Shown one piece after another: positions 34,678 to 44,174 of a stretch of DNA of 64,000 nucleotides. This DNA is from JACVRW01 sp963814095 (lineage in GTDB: Bacteria; Actinomycetota; Thermoleophilia; Solirubrobacterales; Thermoleophilaceae). The DNA lies in contig CAWFBT010000007.1 in the NCBI GenBank assembly GCA_963814095.1, positions 62,001 to 126,000 of the forward strand, written 5' to 3'. Each line of letters begins with the position of its first letter. Position 1 is the first letter of the stretch. The position numbers and the translations under genes are program-made. A model generated the notes under the pieces. That model was not told where the DNA came from. It saw only the letters and a list, made by a program, of their open reading frames with translations, and searched no databases.

Positions 34678-35751
34678 CTACGCCACCCTCACGGTGCCCA
34701 TGAGGCGGCGAAGCTCCTCGGGCGCGCTCGAGCGCGACTCGGCAAGGTCGCGGGTGATCTTGTGCTGGCGCACGAGCTGAGCCAGAGAGGCGTCCATGGT
34801 CTGCATGCCGAACTGGCCGCCGGTCTGGAGCGCCGAGTAGATCTGGTGGGTCTTGCCCTCGCGGATCAGGTTGCGGACCGCCGGGGTCGGGATGAGGATC
34901 TCTGCGGCGCAGACGCGGCCCTGGCCGTCGGCCGTCGGCAGCAGCTGCTGAGTCACGATCCCCTGCAGCGCAACGGAGAGCTGCACGCGCACCTGCTGCT
35001 GCTGCTCGGGCGGGAACACATCGACGATGCGGTCGACCGTCTGCGCCGTGTCCTGCGTGTGCAGCGTCGCGAACACGAGGTGGCCGGTCTCGGCCGCCGT
35101 CAGCGCCGTCGAGATCGTCTCGAGGTCTCTCATCTCGCCGACGAGGATCACGTCGGGGTCCTGGCGCAGCGCGGCCTTGAGACCCAGCGCGAAGCTCTGA
35201 GCGTCCGCCCCCAGCTCGCGCTGGTTGACGATGCACTTCTTGTGCTTGTGCAGGAACTCGATCGGATCCTCGATCGAGAGGATGTGCTCGTGGCGCGTGT
35301 CGTTGATGAGGTCGAGCATCGCGGCGAGCGACGTCGACTTGCCCGAGCCGGTCGGGCCCGTGACGAGCACGAAGCCGCGCGGCTTCTTCGTGAAGTCCTC
35401 CAGCACGGGCGGCAGCCCGAGCGTCGCCAGCTTCGGCATGTCGTGCGGGATCAGCCGCAGCGCCGCGGAGATCGCAGCGCGCTGGAAGTAGGCGTTCACG
35501 CGGAAGCGCGCCTTGCCCGGGATCGAGTAGGCGAGGTCGACCTGCCACTCGGTCTCCAGCTTCTGACGCTGGTCGTTCGTGAGGATCGAGTAGACGACCT
35601 CACGGGTCGTCTGCGGCGTCAGGCGCGGGTAGTCCAGCGCGTGCAGCCGGCCGTGGTGGCGGATCATGGGCGGTGAGCCTGCAGTCAGATGGAGGTCGGA
35701 GGCGTTCCGTTCCATCACCTGAAGCAGGACTTCTGCGAAGTCGAACTCCAT
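34678..35751 (-). CDS. pilT: Pilus retraction ATPase
   Basis: A 357-residue hexameric ATPase. Walker A GPTGSGKST is near residue 135, an Asp-box and Walker B in DPDVILVGEMRDLETI, the His box in HLVFATLHTQDTA, and the PilT N-terminus (DLHLTAGSPPMIRHHGRLHAL). The AIRNLIREGKTHQI-type segment is PilT specific. It powers pilus retraction and twitching. Located between pilC and pilB, so an extension and retraction pair is encoded. Confidence 0.96.
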   Translation of the reverse strand: MEFDFAEVLLQVMERNASDLHLTAGSPPMIRHHGRLHALDYPRLTPQTTREVVYSILTNDQRQKLETEWQVDLAYSIPGKARFRVNAYFQRAAISAALRLIPHDMPKLATLGLPPVLEDFTKKPRGFVLVTGPTGSGKSTSLAAMLDLINDTRHEHILSIEDPIEFLHKHKKCIVNQRELGADAQSFALGLKAALRQDPDVILVGEMRDLETISTALTAAETGHLVFATLHTQDTAQTVDRIVDVFPPEQQQQVRVQLSVALQGIVTQQLLPTADGQGRVCAAEILIPTPAVRNLIREGKTHQIYSALQTGGQFGMQTMDASLAQLVRQHKITRDLAESRSSAPEELRRLMGTVRVA

Positions 35752-35779
35752 CGGATCTCCTATCGGCTGGAGGGCGCGG

Positions 35780-37531
35780 TCACGTGACTCTCGCCACCTC
35801 TGCTATGGACGTGATGCCGTTCTTGACCTTCTCGAAGCCGTCCACGCGCAGCGTGCGCATGCCCTGCGCGACGGCGATCTTGCGGATGTCGTCGGCCGAC
35901 GAGCGCTCGACTGTGAGGTCCCGGATCTCGTCCGAGATCACCATCACCTCGTAGAGGCCCGTCCGGCCCTTGTAGCCCGAGCCGCCGCAGCGGCCGCACC
36001 CGACCGGCTCGTAGGCCTCGAGGTCGAAGGCCACGTTGAAGCCGGCCTTCTCGAGCGAGGAGACGCTCAGCATCGTGCGCTTCTTGCAGTAGGTGCACAG
36101 CTGGCGCACGAGCCGCTGGGCGACGATCGCCACGATCGCGGAGGCCGACAGGAAGGGCTCGATGCCCATCTCCGTCAACCGCGTGATCGCCGACGGTGCG
36201 TCGTTCGTGTGCAGCGTCGACAGAACGAGGTGGCCGGTGAGCGCGGACTCGACGGCGATCTTGGCCGTCTCGCCGTCGCGGATCTCGCCGACCATGATCA
36301 CGTCGGGGTCGGCGCGCAGCATCGCGCGCAGCCCGCCCGCGAACGTGAGGCCGGCCTTCAGGTTCACCTGCAGCTGGTTGACCCCGTCCAGCTGGTACTC
36401 GACGGGGTCCTCGATCGTGATGATGTTGCGCTCGGGCTCGTTGATCTCGTTGAGCGCGGCGTACAGGGTCGTCGACTTGCCGGAGCCGGTCGGGCCGGTC
36501 ACGAGCACGGCCCCGTAGGCGCGCCGGAAGCCGTTCTCGAAGAGCTCCGCGCTCGTCTCCGACATGCCCAGCGAGTCGAGCCCGATGAGCGCCTGCGACT
36601 TGTCGAGGATGCGCATCACGATCCCCTCGCCGTCCACGCGCGGCATCGTCACGACGCGCGTGTCGATCGCATGGCCTTCGACCGTCAGCGAGACACGGCC
36701 GTCCTGCGGCACGCGCTTCTCGGCGATGTCGAGGCTCGCCATGATCTTCACGCGCGAGACGGTGCCCGCGGTCATGCGCTTCGGGATCTGAGTCGTCTCG
36801 CGCAGCACGCCGTCCACGCGGAAGCGCACGCGCATCTCGCGCCCCTCGGGCTCGAAGTGGATGTCGGAGGCGCCCTCCTCGACCGCCTGGGCGATGATCG
36901 AGTTGACGAGCTTGATGACGGGAGCGTCCTCGGCCGACTCACGGATCTCGGTGACGTCGGCGAGCTCCTCCTCGCCCTCCTGCACGGCCTCCGCGACGGC
37001 GTCGTCGAGGCGGCTCATGCGGCTGATCAGGCCGTTGATGTCATCGGGCGACGCGACCACCGCGCGCACCTCGCGGCCGGTCCGCAGCTTCAGATCGTCG
37101 AGCGCGAGCACGTTCGACGGGTCCGACATCGCGACGAGCAGCCGGCCGCTGTCGTCGTAGCCGATCGGCGCCGCGCCCAGCCGCCGCGCCATCTGCGCCG
37201 GGATCACGTTGAGCGCCCCGATGTCCGTCTTGAAGAGCGTGAGGTCGACGTGGTAGAGGCCGAAGCGCTGGGCGGTCGCGCGCGAGAGCTGGTCGCCCGT
37301 GATCACACCCGACTCGAGCAGCGCCTGCTCGGCGCTGCGGCCGTCGGCCTTGGCCTGGTGGACGATCGGCTCCACCCGCTCGCGCGGCAGGAAGCCCAGC
37401 TCCACGATCACCTCGGTGATCGCGCGCGAGCCGCTTCCCTTCGGCTGCGGCGGCGTCAACCCGTCGACCGTAACGGGGTCGGCGACCGCGACAGCACTGA
37501 GCTGCGCCGAGCCGCCCTGCGCCTCGCTCAT
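35780..37531 (-). CDS. pilB: Pilus extension ATPase
   Basis: A 583-residue GspE/PilB ATPase. An N-terminal MshEN-type domain (about 30-170) that can bind c-di-GMP in relatives precedes the motor: Walker A GPTGSGKSTT near residue 347, the DPDVIMVGEIRDGETA Walker B, and HLVLSTLHTNDAPSAI. A zinc-type tetracysteine set is present (CTYCKKR near 480, CGRCGGSGYKGR near 512). It powers pilus assembly. The start overlaps the preceding gene by four bases (ATGA). Confidence 0.96.
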   Translation of the reverse strand: MSEAQGGSAQLSAVAVADPVTVDGLTPPQPKGSGSRAITEVIVELGFLPRERVEPIVHQAKADGRSAEQALLESGVITGDQLSRATAQRFGLYHVDLTLFKTDIGALNVIPAQMARRLGAAPIGYDDSGRLLVAMSDPSNVLALDDLKLRTGREVRAVVASPDDINGLISRMSRLDDAVAEAVQEGEEELADVTEIRESAEDAPVIKLVNSIIAQAVEEGASDIHFEPEGREMRVRFRVDGVLRETTQIPKRMTAGTVSRVKIMASLDIAEKRVPQDGRVSLTVEGHAIDTRVVTMPRVDGEGIVMRILDKSQALIGLDSLGMSETSAELFENGFRRAYGAVLVTGPTGSGKSTTLYAALNEINEPERNIITIEDPVEYQLDGVNQLQVNLKAGLTFAGGLRAMLRADPDVIMVGEIRDGETAKIAVESALTGHLVLSTLHTNDAPSAITRLTEMGIEPFLSASAIVAIVAQRLVRQLCTYCKKRTMLSVSSLEKAGFNVAFDLEAYEPVGCGRCGGSGYKGRTGLYEVMVISDEIRDLTVERSSADDIRKIAVAQGMRTLRVDGFEKVKNGITSIAEVARVT

Positions 37532-38820
37532 CGCGCGTCCGCGACTACCTGGACCAGCGACTTGGAATCGACGTAGCCCTCGATCAGGCGCGCCGACCCG
37601 CGGCTGTCGATGACGACCACCGCCGGCGTCTGATTGACGCCGAGGTCCTCGACCATCGAGCCGTACTCGTCCGTGTTCCCGACGTGGTCGGTCAGGACGA
37701 CCACGTTCTTCATCTCGCGCTTGACGGCGCGGACCGAGACGTCCACCGCCTGGTCGTCGAGGGCGCGGGGGTTCTCGAAGAAGATCACGACCTTGCGGCC
37801 CTGGGCCACCGCGCGCTCGGCCTTGACGTGCGCGTTCGTGGTCGGCACGCCGAGGGCGCTCGCGTCGACCCCGGCGCTGCCGCCGAGCCCGACCAGCAAC
37901 CCGCGTGCGAAGACGCCGTACTGGCCGTCGGGCAGGCGGTTGACGACCTTGGACGGAGCCGACACGTCCTGCGGCTCGTTGACGTCCGAGAGCTCGAAGC
38001 GGAGGTCCATCTGCACCGCCCGTCCCCCGTTGCCCTTGCCTTCGAGCTCGAAGCTCAGCCGGCGGACGATCTCGTCCTTGCCGACCCAGACATCGAGCTG
38101 AGCGTCGCCGAGCGTCTTGGCGGCGCGCTCCTCGACGCCCGCGGGGAGGTCGAAGGGAAGCTGACCGGCGCCGTTCATCTCCTTCAGGAGGTCGGCTGCG
38201 GCGGCGGCCGCGTCGACGTCGGCGGAGATGTGCGTCGTCTCGACGCCGTCGACCTGGCCGCCGTTCTCGGCGGAGATCTTGCGCAGCCAGTCGCCCGGCT
38301 CGACGTTCAGCTGGGGGGTGGCCTGCTGGGCGCTGCCGGCGCCCTGGCCGCTCTCGCGCGCTTCGACGATCTTGTCCCAGGGGTCCTGCGGGATCGCGTA
38401 TGCGGTATCACCGCGAGTGAACCACGCCTTGTCACCGGTGGTCACGAAGCCGCCGTCGAGCTTGACGCCGGCGCTCTCGACGTTCACGCGGACCTGGACG
38501 TCCGCAACCGGCATCTCCTTCGGCCCGCGGTCCTCGAAGGACCCGGACGTCTTTATCGCATTCTTCTCGCCCTGTGAGCTGAACGAGAGCTCGCCCTCGA
38601 AGCTGGCGCTCTCGAGGTCGTCGTTCGAGAAGGCCGCCTCGAGCTGCTGCTTGGGCGTCAGCTGCGGCGCCGAATCGGCAGCCTGCGGCTGCGCCGACTG
38701 CGCCTGTGCGGGCGCCGAGTCCCCGCTCGGGGCGTTGCGCGCGTTCTGCACGGCAAAGAAGGTCGCGCCCAGCAGCACGACTCCGATCAGAGCGAGGAGG
38801 AAGGGGCGGGAGACGGCCAT
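37528..38820 (-). CDS. Membrane-anchored LppX-like protein with a cysteine-less thioredoxin-like C-terminus
   Basis: The 430-residue protein has an N-terminal helix (FLLALIGVVLLGATFFAVQ), a linker, then a beta-rich domain (about 60-285) resembling LppX/LprG lipid-carrier folds (LESASFEGELSFSSQGEKN, GDKAWFTRGDTAYAIPQ). The last 95 residues look like a thioredoxin fold (KVVIFFENPRALDDQAV, NQTPAVVVIDSRGSARLIEGY with a cis-Pro TPAVV) but the CxxC motif is missing (NPRALDD). It is coupled to pilB by a four-base overlap. I do not know this domain combination; a pilus-associated assembly factor or envelope lipid-binding protein is possible. Domain assignments are from pattern only. Confidence 0.7.
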   Translation of the reverse strand: MAVSRPFLLALIGVVLLGATFFAVQNARNAPSGDSAPAQAQSAQPQAADSAPQLTPKQQLEAAFSNDDLESASFEGELSFSSQGEKNAIKTSGSFEDRGPKEMPVADVQVRVNVESAGVKLDGGFVTTGDKAWFTRGDTAYAIPQDPWDKIVEARESGQGAGSAQQATPQLNVEPGDWLRKISAENGGQVDGVETTHISADVDAAAAAADLLKEMNGAGQLPFDLPAGVEERAAKTLGDAQLDVWVGKDEIVRRLSFELEGKGNGGRAVQMDLRFELSDVNEPQDVSAPSKVVNRLPDGQYGVFARGLLVGLGGSAGVDASALGVPTTNAHVKAERAVAQGRKVVIFFENPRALDDQAVDVSVRAVKREMKNVVVLTDHVGNTDEYGSMVEDLGVNQTPAVVVIDSRGSARLIEGYVDSKSLVQVVADAR

Positions 38821-38853
38821 TGGCAGGCATATCGGCAGCCCACCTGACGCGGT

Positions 38854-39645
38854 TTAGGAGCGAGCGGGTGTACTAGACACCGGGCTGGACACCGCTCTGC
38901 GCATGGCGTCCACCGGCGCACTTTGGCCGGTCCAGCGCTCGAGGCTGCGGGCCCCCTGACGCACGAGGATCTCGAGCCCGTCGATCACCCGCGCGCCACG
39001 GCGCTCGGCCCAGCGGACCAGCTCGGTCGGCTCAGTTCCGTAGACGAGATCGACCACCGTGCCCGCCTCGACGAGCGGCAGCGCGTCAACCGAATCGCCC
39101 CTGGCGAGGCCGATGGAGGTGGCGTTGACGAGCAACTCCATGGCGGCAGGACGCTCCGCCGCCGCCACCCCGAACTCGTCGGCAAGTGCACGCGCCCGCT
39201 CGGGCGTCCGGTTCCAGACGGTGACCTCGGCGCCCGCTTCGCGCAGCGCCCAGACCGCCGCCCGGGCCGCACCGCCCGCGCCGAGCACGAGCGCGCTCGC
39301 GGGTCGTTCGCCGCCGAGCGCGTCGATCAGGCCGCCGGCGTCGGTGTTGTCGCCGGTGATCCGGCCGCGCTCGAAGCCGAGCGTGTTGACGGCTCCGATC
39401 GCCGCCGCCGCCTCGGTCAGCTCGTCCGCGAGCTCGTGCGCGGCCAGCTTGTGCGGGATCGTCACGTTGGCACCGCGATAGCCCGACCCGGGCAGCGCCC
39501 GCACGGTCTCCGCGAACAGCTCGGGCGGCACGGGGAGATGGAGGTAGCGCCAGTCGAGCCCGAGCTCGGCGAACGCCGCGTTCATCATCGCCGGCGAGCG
39601 GCTGTGCCCGACGGGGAAACCGAGGACGCCCGCGAGCGTGCTCAA
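38854..39645 (-). CDS. aroE: Shikimate dehydrogenase
   Basis: NADPH-dependent reduction of 3-dehydroshikimate. Motifs: GFPVGHSRSPAMMNAAF, the catalytic Lys/Asp region in ANVTIPHKLAAHELAD and GDNTDAGG, the Rossmann loop VLGAGGAARAAVWAL, NRTPERA, and NATSIGL. 263 residues is normal. A TTG start at 39645 overlaps the mltG stop (TTGA). This is the one shikimate gene away from the aroC cluster in this window; they are split by the pilus genes and the 20-kb block. Confidence 0.93.
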   Translation of the reverse strand: MSTLAGVLGFPVGHSRSPAMMNAAFAELGLDWRYLHLPVPPELFAETVRALPGSGYRGANVTIPHKLAAHELADELTEAAAAIGAVNTLGFERGRITGDNTDAGGLIDALGGERPASALVLGAGGAARAAVWALREAGAEVTVWNRTPERARALADEFGVAAAERPAAMELLVNATSIGLARGDSVDALPLVEAGTVVDLVYGTEPTELVRWAERRGARVIDGLEILVRQGARSLERWTGQSAPVDAMRRAVSSPVSSTPARS

Positions 39646-40907
39646 CAGTTCGTCGGCGACTTGCCGCCGCGCTCCTCGCGCGCCGCGTTGTACTCGTCGA
39701 CGTAGCGCTGGAACTCGGCGTCCGTCTCGGCGAACTTGTGGCGGCCGTTGCCGCACACCGCCGCGACGTAGAAGAGGTAGTCGGTGCGCGCAGGGTTGGC
39801 CGCGGCACGAATCGCCGCCAGGCCGGGGTTGCCGATCGGACCGGGCGGCAGGCCCATGTGGACGCGCGTGTTGTAGAGGCTCGGATTGGCGAGCTCGGAC
39901 TGCTTGAGCGGCTGCGTCCAGTTGCCGGTGATGAAGCGCACCGTCGCATCGATGCCGAGGCTGATGTCGTCGCGCAGGCGGTTGTAGATCACCGACGCGA
40001 CGAGCCGGCGCTCCTTCGGCACGGCGGCCTCGCGATCGATCAACGAGGCGATGATCAGGACGTCGTACGCGGTCAGGTTCTTGCGCTTCGCGAAGCGCAG
40101 GTCGACCTTGTCGAAGTTGCGCTTGAAGGCCTCGAGCTGAGCGCTCACGAGCGCATTCACCGGGCGCCGCTTCTTCAGCTCGTACGTGGCCGGGAACAGG
40201 AAGCCCTCGAGGCTTGCCCCGGCGGGTGCGCCGTAGCGACGCGGCCTGAGCTCGGGGTTGCGGCGGCTCGCGCGCAGGTAGGAGCCGCGCAGCGGTGTGT
40301 CCTTCACGATCGGCGCGATCTCGCCCCGCGACAGGCCCTCGGGGATCGACACGATCGTGACGTTGGGAGGCACGCCCTGCTCGAGCTCGTCGAGCGCAGC
40401 CGTGAAGCTCATGTCCTCGCGCAGCTCGTACGAGCCCGGCTTGAGATCGCCGCTTCGTCCCGACAGCCGCGCGCGCAGCTCGAAGAACCCGGCGCTCGAG
40501 ATCACGCCGCGCTGCTCCAGAAGGTCTGCGATGTCGCCGAGCGTCGCGCCGCGCGGGATGCTCACGCGCACAGCGGCGCCGTCGCTCTCGCCCTTGAAGG
40601 GCTGGAAGAGCGAGATCAGCACCCAGGCCGCCACCCCGAGCACCGCCAGGAGGATCGCGGCCGCGACGATGCGCCCCCAGCGCGGGCCTCGGCGGCGCTC
40701 CCCGCGGCCGCCGTCAGTCGTGAGTCGCTCGGCCTCGGCGAGCCAATCGTCCGCCTGGCCGTCGGCCGGCGGAGGCGGCGGCGCGGTCACGACCGCCCGG
40801 TCGGCGTCGTCGCCGCGAGCCGCGCGACGGGCCTCGCGCTCACGGCGAGCAGCCTCCCTCTCGTCGGGTGTGCGTCCGCCCGGGACGGGCGGCGGTCCGG
40901 AGCTCAC
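39642..40907 (-). CDS. mltG: Endolytic murein transglycosylase
   Basis: A 421-residue YceG-like enzyme that terminates growing glycan strands. A hydrophilic, Arg/Asp-rich cytoplasmic part (about 1-85), one membrane helix (GRIVAAAILLAVLGVAAWVLI), a LysM-like domain (IPRGATLGDIADLLEQRGVI) and the catalytic domain with the Glu in SLIDREAAVPKERRLVASVIYNRL and SLYNTRVHMGLPPGPIGNPG. GTG start abuts the ruvX stop. Position between ruvX and aroE is the common order in Gram-positives. Confidence 0.93.
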   Translation of the reverse strand: MSSGPPPVPGGRTPDEREAARREREARRAARGDDADRAVVTAPPPPPADGQADDWLAEAERLTTDGGRGERRRGPRWGRIVAAAILLAVLGVAAWVLISLFQPFKGESDGAAVRVSIPRGATLGDIADLLEQRGVISSAGFFELRARLSGRSGDLKPGSYELREDMSFTAALDELEQGVPPNVTIVSIPEGLSRGEIAPIVKDTPLRGSYLRASRRNPELRPRRYGAPAGASLEGFLFPATYELKKRRPVNALVSAQLEAFKRNFDKVDLRFAKRKNLTAYDVLIIASLIDREAAVPKERRLVASVIYNRLRDDISLGIDATVRFITGNWTQPLKQSELANPSLYNTRVHMGLPPGPIGNPGLAAIRAAANPARTDYLFYVAAVCGNGRHKFAETDAEFQRYVDEYNAAREERGGKSPTNC

Positions 40908-41302
40908 TAGGGGGCGTCTGCTCCTGCACGGGCCAGATAGCTTTCGAGCAGGTGCGCCGCGGCGCGCGAGTCTGCGTCGCCCTGCCCCCCGGTGCGCTCG
41001 GCGAGGCGCGTCGTCATGCGCTCGTCGTGAAGCTCCACCGGTATGGAGACTTTCCCCGCCAGCCGCTCGGCAAACGTGCGCGCGTGCCGAGCCTGCTCGC
41101 CCTCCTCGCCGGCGAGCGTCAGCGGCAGGCCGACCACGATGCGCTCGGCCCCCTTCTCCTCGGCGATCCGCACGACGGCCGCCAGTCCCTTCTTCGTGTC
41201 GGCCCGCTCGACCGCGCGCAGCGGCGTGGCCAGCGTGCCCGACGGGTCCGAGATGGCGGCGCCGCAGCGCGCCGAGCCGTGGTCGAGCGCGAGCACGCGC
41301 AT
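40907..41302 (-). CDS. ruvX: Putative pre-16S rRNA nuclease / Holliday junction resolvase homologue
   Basis: A 131-residue RNase H-fold YqgF protein: MRVLALDHGSARCGAAISD with the first acidic residue, RIVVGLPLTLAGEEGEQA, ELHDERMTTRLAE and DSRAAAHLLESYLA. These are the family's active-site segments. It is essential in some bacteria for 16S rRNA 5' processing. One-base overlap with alaS (TGATG). Confidence 0.93.
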   Translation of the reverse strand: MRVLALDHGSARCGAAISDPSGTLATPLRAVERADTKKGLAAVVRIAEEKGAERIVVGLPLTLAGEEGEQARHARTFAERLAGKVSIPVELHDERMTTRLAERTGGQGDADSRAAAHLLESYLARAGADAP

Positions 41303-43935
41303 CAGGCGAGCGCCTTCTCGATCTCGAGCTTCGCGGTCGCGAGCGCCTCGGGCAGCTTCTCAGGGTCGCGGCCGCCGGCCTGCGCCATGGTGTCGCGCCC
41401 GCCTCCACCGCCGCCCGCCACCTGCGCCGCGGCGCGGATCACGTCGCCCGCCCTGACCCCGCGCTCGACCACCTCGGGCGCGACGTTCGCGACCAGGTGG
41501 ACGCGGCCCTCGAGCGTCGTGCCGAGCACCACCGCAGACTGGCCGAGCTTCTGGCGCACGGCGTCCGAGAGGTCGAGCAGCTCGCGCGCGTCCATGCCCT
41601 CCACAGCCTGGACCACGACCCGGACGCCGCTGATCTCGTCGGCCCCGGTGACGAGCTCGTCGGCGGCCACCCGACCCTCCCCCGCCTTCGGTCGCTTCTG
41701 CAGCTCCTTGACGCGCTCGCTGAGCCGCTCGACGGCGCTCACCAGCTCGTGCTCGGGCACGCGCAGCAGCGTCGCGAGCTCGTCCAGCTGCTCGCTGCGC
41801 TCGCGGAAGAGCTCCGCGGCGCCCGCGCCGGTCAGCGCCTCGATGCGGCGAACGTTCGACGCGCTCGAGGTCTCCGCCGTTATGTGGAAGAGGCCGATCT
41901 CGCTGGTGGCCCCCACATGCGTGCCACCGCAGAGCTCGCGCGAGACGTCCTCGATCTCGATCATCCGCACCCAGTCGCCGTACTTCTCGCCGAACAGGGC
42001 CATCGCGCCGAGCGCCTCGGCCTCGGCGCGCGTCGTCTCGATCGCGTGCACGCTGTGGTTGCCGGCGAGCCAGGCGCCCACGCGCGCGTCTACGTCGCGC
42101 AGCTCCTCGGCGCTGAGCCGCTCGCTGTGGGTGAAGTCGAAGCGCAGCTTGTCGGGGCCCACGTACGAGCCGGCCTGGCGGACATGCGTGCCGAGCCGCT
42201 CGCGCAGCGCCGCGTGCAGCAGATGGGTGGCGGTGTGGTTGCGCATCGTGGCGAGCCGCGTGGCCCTGTCGACCATCGCGTGCACGGTCTCTCCCGCGCC
42301 GAGCTCGCCCTCGATCGGCTCGAGCGCGAGCGCCTGGTCCCCGCCGAGCCGATAGACGTCGACGACTCGCGCACGCCCGGACGGTGTCTCGACGATCCCG
42401 GTGTCGGAGACCTGACCGCCGCCCTCCGGGTAGAAGGGGCTCTCCTCGAGCTTGGCGAGCAGCCAGCCGTTTGCGCCCTCGGCCACGCGCAGGACGGTGT
42501 CCGCCTCCGTCGTCTCGTAGCCCACGAAGCGCGTCTTGAAGTCCGCCTCGCGGGCGAAGCGCTGGACGTCCTCGTGCCGCAGGTGCACGTCACCGCCGTC
42601 GCCGGCCGTGGCGTAGGCGCCGGTGGCGCGTGAGACCTCGCGCGCCTGCTGCATGAGCTCCTCGAAGCCCTGGTCGTCGACCGACAGCCCCTCATCCGCC
42701 AGGAGCTCCTTGGTCATCTCGTAGGGGAAGCCGTAGGTGTCGTGCAGGCGGAAGGCGTCCTCCGCCGACACCCAGGAGGTCTGCTCCCGCTTGGCGCGCT
42801 CGATCAGATCGGCCAGGAGCCGCTCGCCCTGCGCGAGCGTGCGCCCGAAGCTCTCCTCCTCCGAGCGCGCCCAGCGCTCGATCGTCGGCCACTCGTGCCG
42901 GAGCTGGGGATAGACGTCGCCCATGACCTCGGTCACGCGCTCGTAGAGCCTCGGCAGGAACGAGCCCTCGATCCCGAGCACGTGCCCCTGGAGCATCGTG
43001 CGCCGCATGATCCGGCGCAGCACGTAGCCGCGCTCCTCGTTCGAGGGGACCACCCCGTCGGCGATCAGGAACGCGCCCCCGCGCCCGTGATCGGCGAGCA
43101 CGCCCAGCGCGCGCGTGGTGGCGTCGTCCTGGCCCCATGAGCGGCCCGACAGCTCCTCGCCGAGCTCGACCAGCGGGCGCAGGACGTCCGTCTCGAAGAG
43201 TGACTCCACGCCCTGGAGGACGGCCGACATGCGCTCGACGCCCATGCCGGTGTCGATGTTCTTCATCGGCAGCTCGGTCAGCGTGCCGTCCGGATGGAGC
43301 TCGTACTGCATGAACACGAGGTTCCAGAACTCGAGGAAGCGCTCGGTGTCGTCACCGGGACGGTCGTCCTCGCCGCCGAAGTCGAGCCCGCGGTCGATGT
43401 AGAGCTCCGAGCAGGGTCCGCAGGGGCCGGCGGGGCCGGACTGCCAGAAGTTGTCCTCGCGATCGAGCAGGACGATGCGCTCGTCCGGTATGCCGATCGA
43501 GCGCCAGCATTCGATCGCCTCGTCGTCCGGCCCCACGCCGAGCTCCTGGTCGCCGCCGAATACGGTGATCCAGATCTTGTCCGGGTCGAGCCCGAGCCCC
43601 TGTGTCGAGAACTCCCAGGCGAACTCGGCCGCGCCCAGCTTGAAGTAGTCGCCGACCGAGAAGTTGCCCAGCATCTCGAAGAAGGTCAGGTGGCGCTTGG
43701 TGGTGCCGACCACCTCGATGTCCACCGTCCGGAAGCTCTTCTGGCAACTGGTCAGGCGCCGCGACGGCGGTTCCTCCTCGCCCCGGAAGTACGGCTTGAA
43801 GGGCTGCATCCCCGCCGTCGTGAGCAGCACGGAGGGGTCGTACGAGGGCGGAACCAGCGATGCAGAGGCCACGCGCAGATGTCCGCGTTCCTCGAAAAAC
43901 GACAAAAACCGCTCCCTAATCTCCGCAGCCTGCAT
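41302..43935 (-). CDS. alaS: Alanyl-tRNA synthetase
   Basis: An 877-residue full-length class II synthetase. N-terminal motifs: FFEERGHLRVASASLVPP, TSCQKSFRTVDIEVVG, TFFEMLGNFSVGDYFK. The editing domain has HTATHLLHAAL (about 565) and CGGTHVGATSEIG (about 665), and the C-Ala domain ends in GGGGGRDTMAQAGG. It is the first gene of the run alaS-ruvX-mltG-aroE-pil. The start ATG is about ten bases after a TAGACT, so a leaderless or short-leader message is possible. Confidence 0.98.
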   Translation of the reverse strand: MQAAEIRERFLSFFEERGHLRVASASLVPPSYDPSVLLTTAGMQPFKPYFRGEEEPPSRRLTSCQKSFRTVDIEVVGTTKRHLTFFEMLGNFSVGDYFKLGAAEFAWEFSTQGLGLDPDKIWITVFGGDQELGVGPDDEAIECWRSIGIPDERIVLLDREDNFWQSGPAGPCGPCSELYIDRGLDFGGEDDRPGDDTERFLEFWNLVFMQYELHPDGTLTELPMKNIDTGMGVERMSAVLQGVESLFETDVLRPLVELGEELSGRSWGQDDATTRALGVLADHGRGGAFLIADGVVPSNEERGYVLRRIMRRTMLQGHVLGIEGSFLPRLYERVTEVMGDVYPQLRHEWPTIERWARSEEESFGRTLAQGERLLADLIERAKREQTSWVSAEDAFRLHDTYGFPYEMTKELLADEGLSVDDQGFEELMQQAREVSRATGAYATAGDGGDVHLRHEDVQRFAREADFKTRFVGYETTEADTVLRVAEGANGWLLAKLEESPFYPEGGGQVSDTGIVETPSGRARVVDVYRLGGDQALALEPIEGELGAGETVHAMVDRATRLATMRNHTATHLLHAALRERLGTHVRQAGSYVGPDKLRFDFTHSERLSAEELRDVDARVGAWLAGNHSVHAIETTRAEAEALGAMALFGEKYGDWVRMIEIEDVSRELCGGTHVGATSEIGLFHITAETSSASNVRRIEALTGAGAAELFRERSEQLDELATLLRVPEHELVSAVERLSERVKELQKRPKAGEGRVAADELVTGADEISGVRVVVQAVEGMDARELLDLSDAVRQKLGQSAVVLGTTLEGRVHLVANVAPEVVERGVRAGDVIRAAAQVAGGGGGGRDTMAQAGGRDPEKLPEALATAKLEIEKALA

Positions 43936-44174
43936 ACTTTGGGGGAGTCTAAGGACGCCGTGCGCAAGGTGCCGGGGCGTGCCTGGCGCGCCCCGCGCGG
44001 AGCGATGTCATCATGCAACAAGCGTTGCGGTCGCCCGGGCTCTGGACAAAGCCTGCAATTTACGTCCAGTTTTAGGAGAAGCCTGCAGAGGCCGATGGAA
44101 GTTTTAATGCGCAACTCATGCAATAGCTGCGCGACCCCTCCGGACCCACGGGTGAGCATGACGATGGGGAAGTA
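43936..44174. promoter_or_regulatory. Divergent intergenic region alaS / HD-GYP gene
   Basis: Carries promoters for alaS (leftward) and the HD-GYP gene (rightward). A TAGACT hexamer at 43947-43952 read leftwards could be the alaS -10 box. Rightwards, pairing segments GCAAC-AAGC-GTTGC and CTGGAC...GTCCAG and a repeated AAGCCTGCA suggest a folded leader before the HD-GYP gene. I do not recognise a known riboswitch. Confidence 0.35.
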
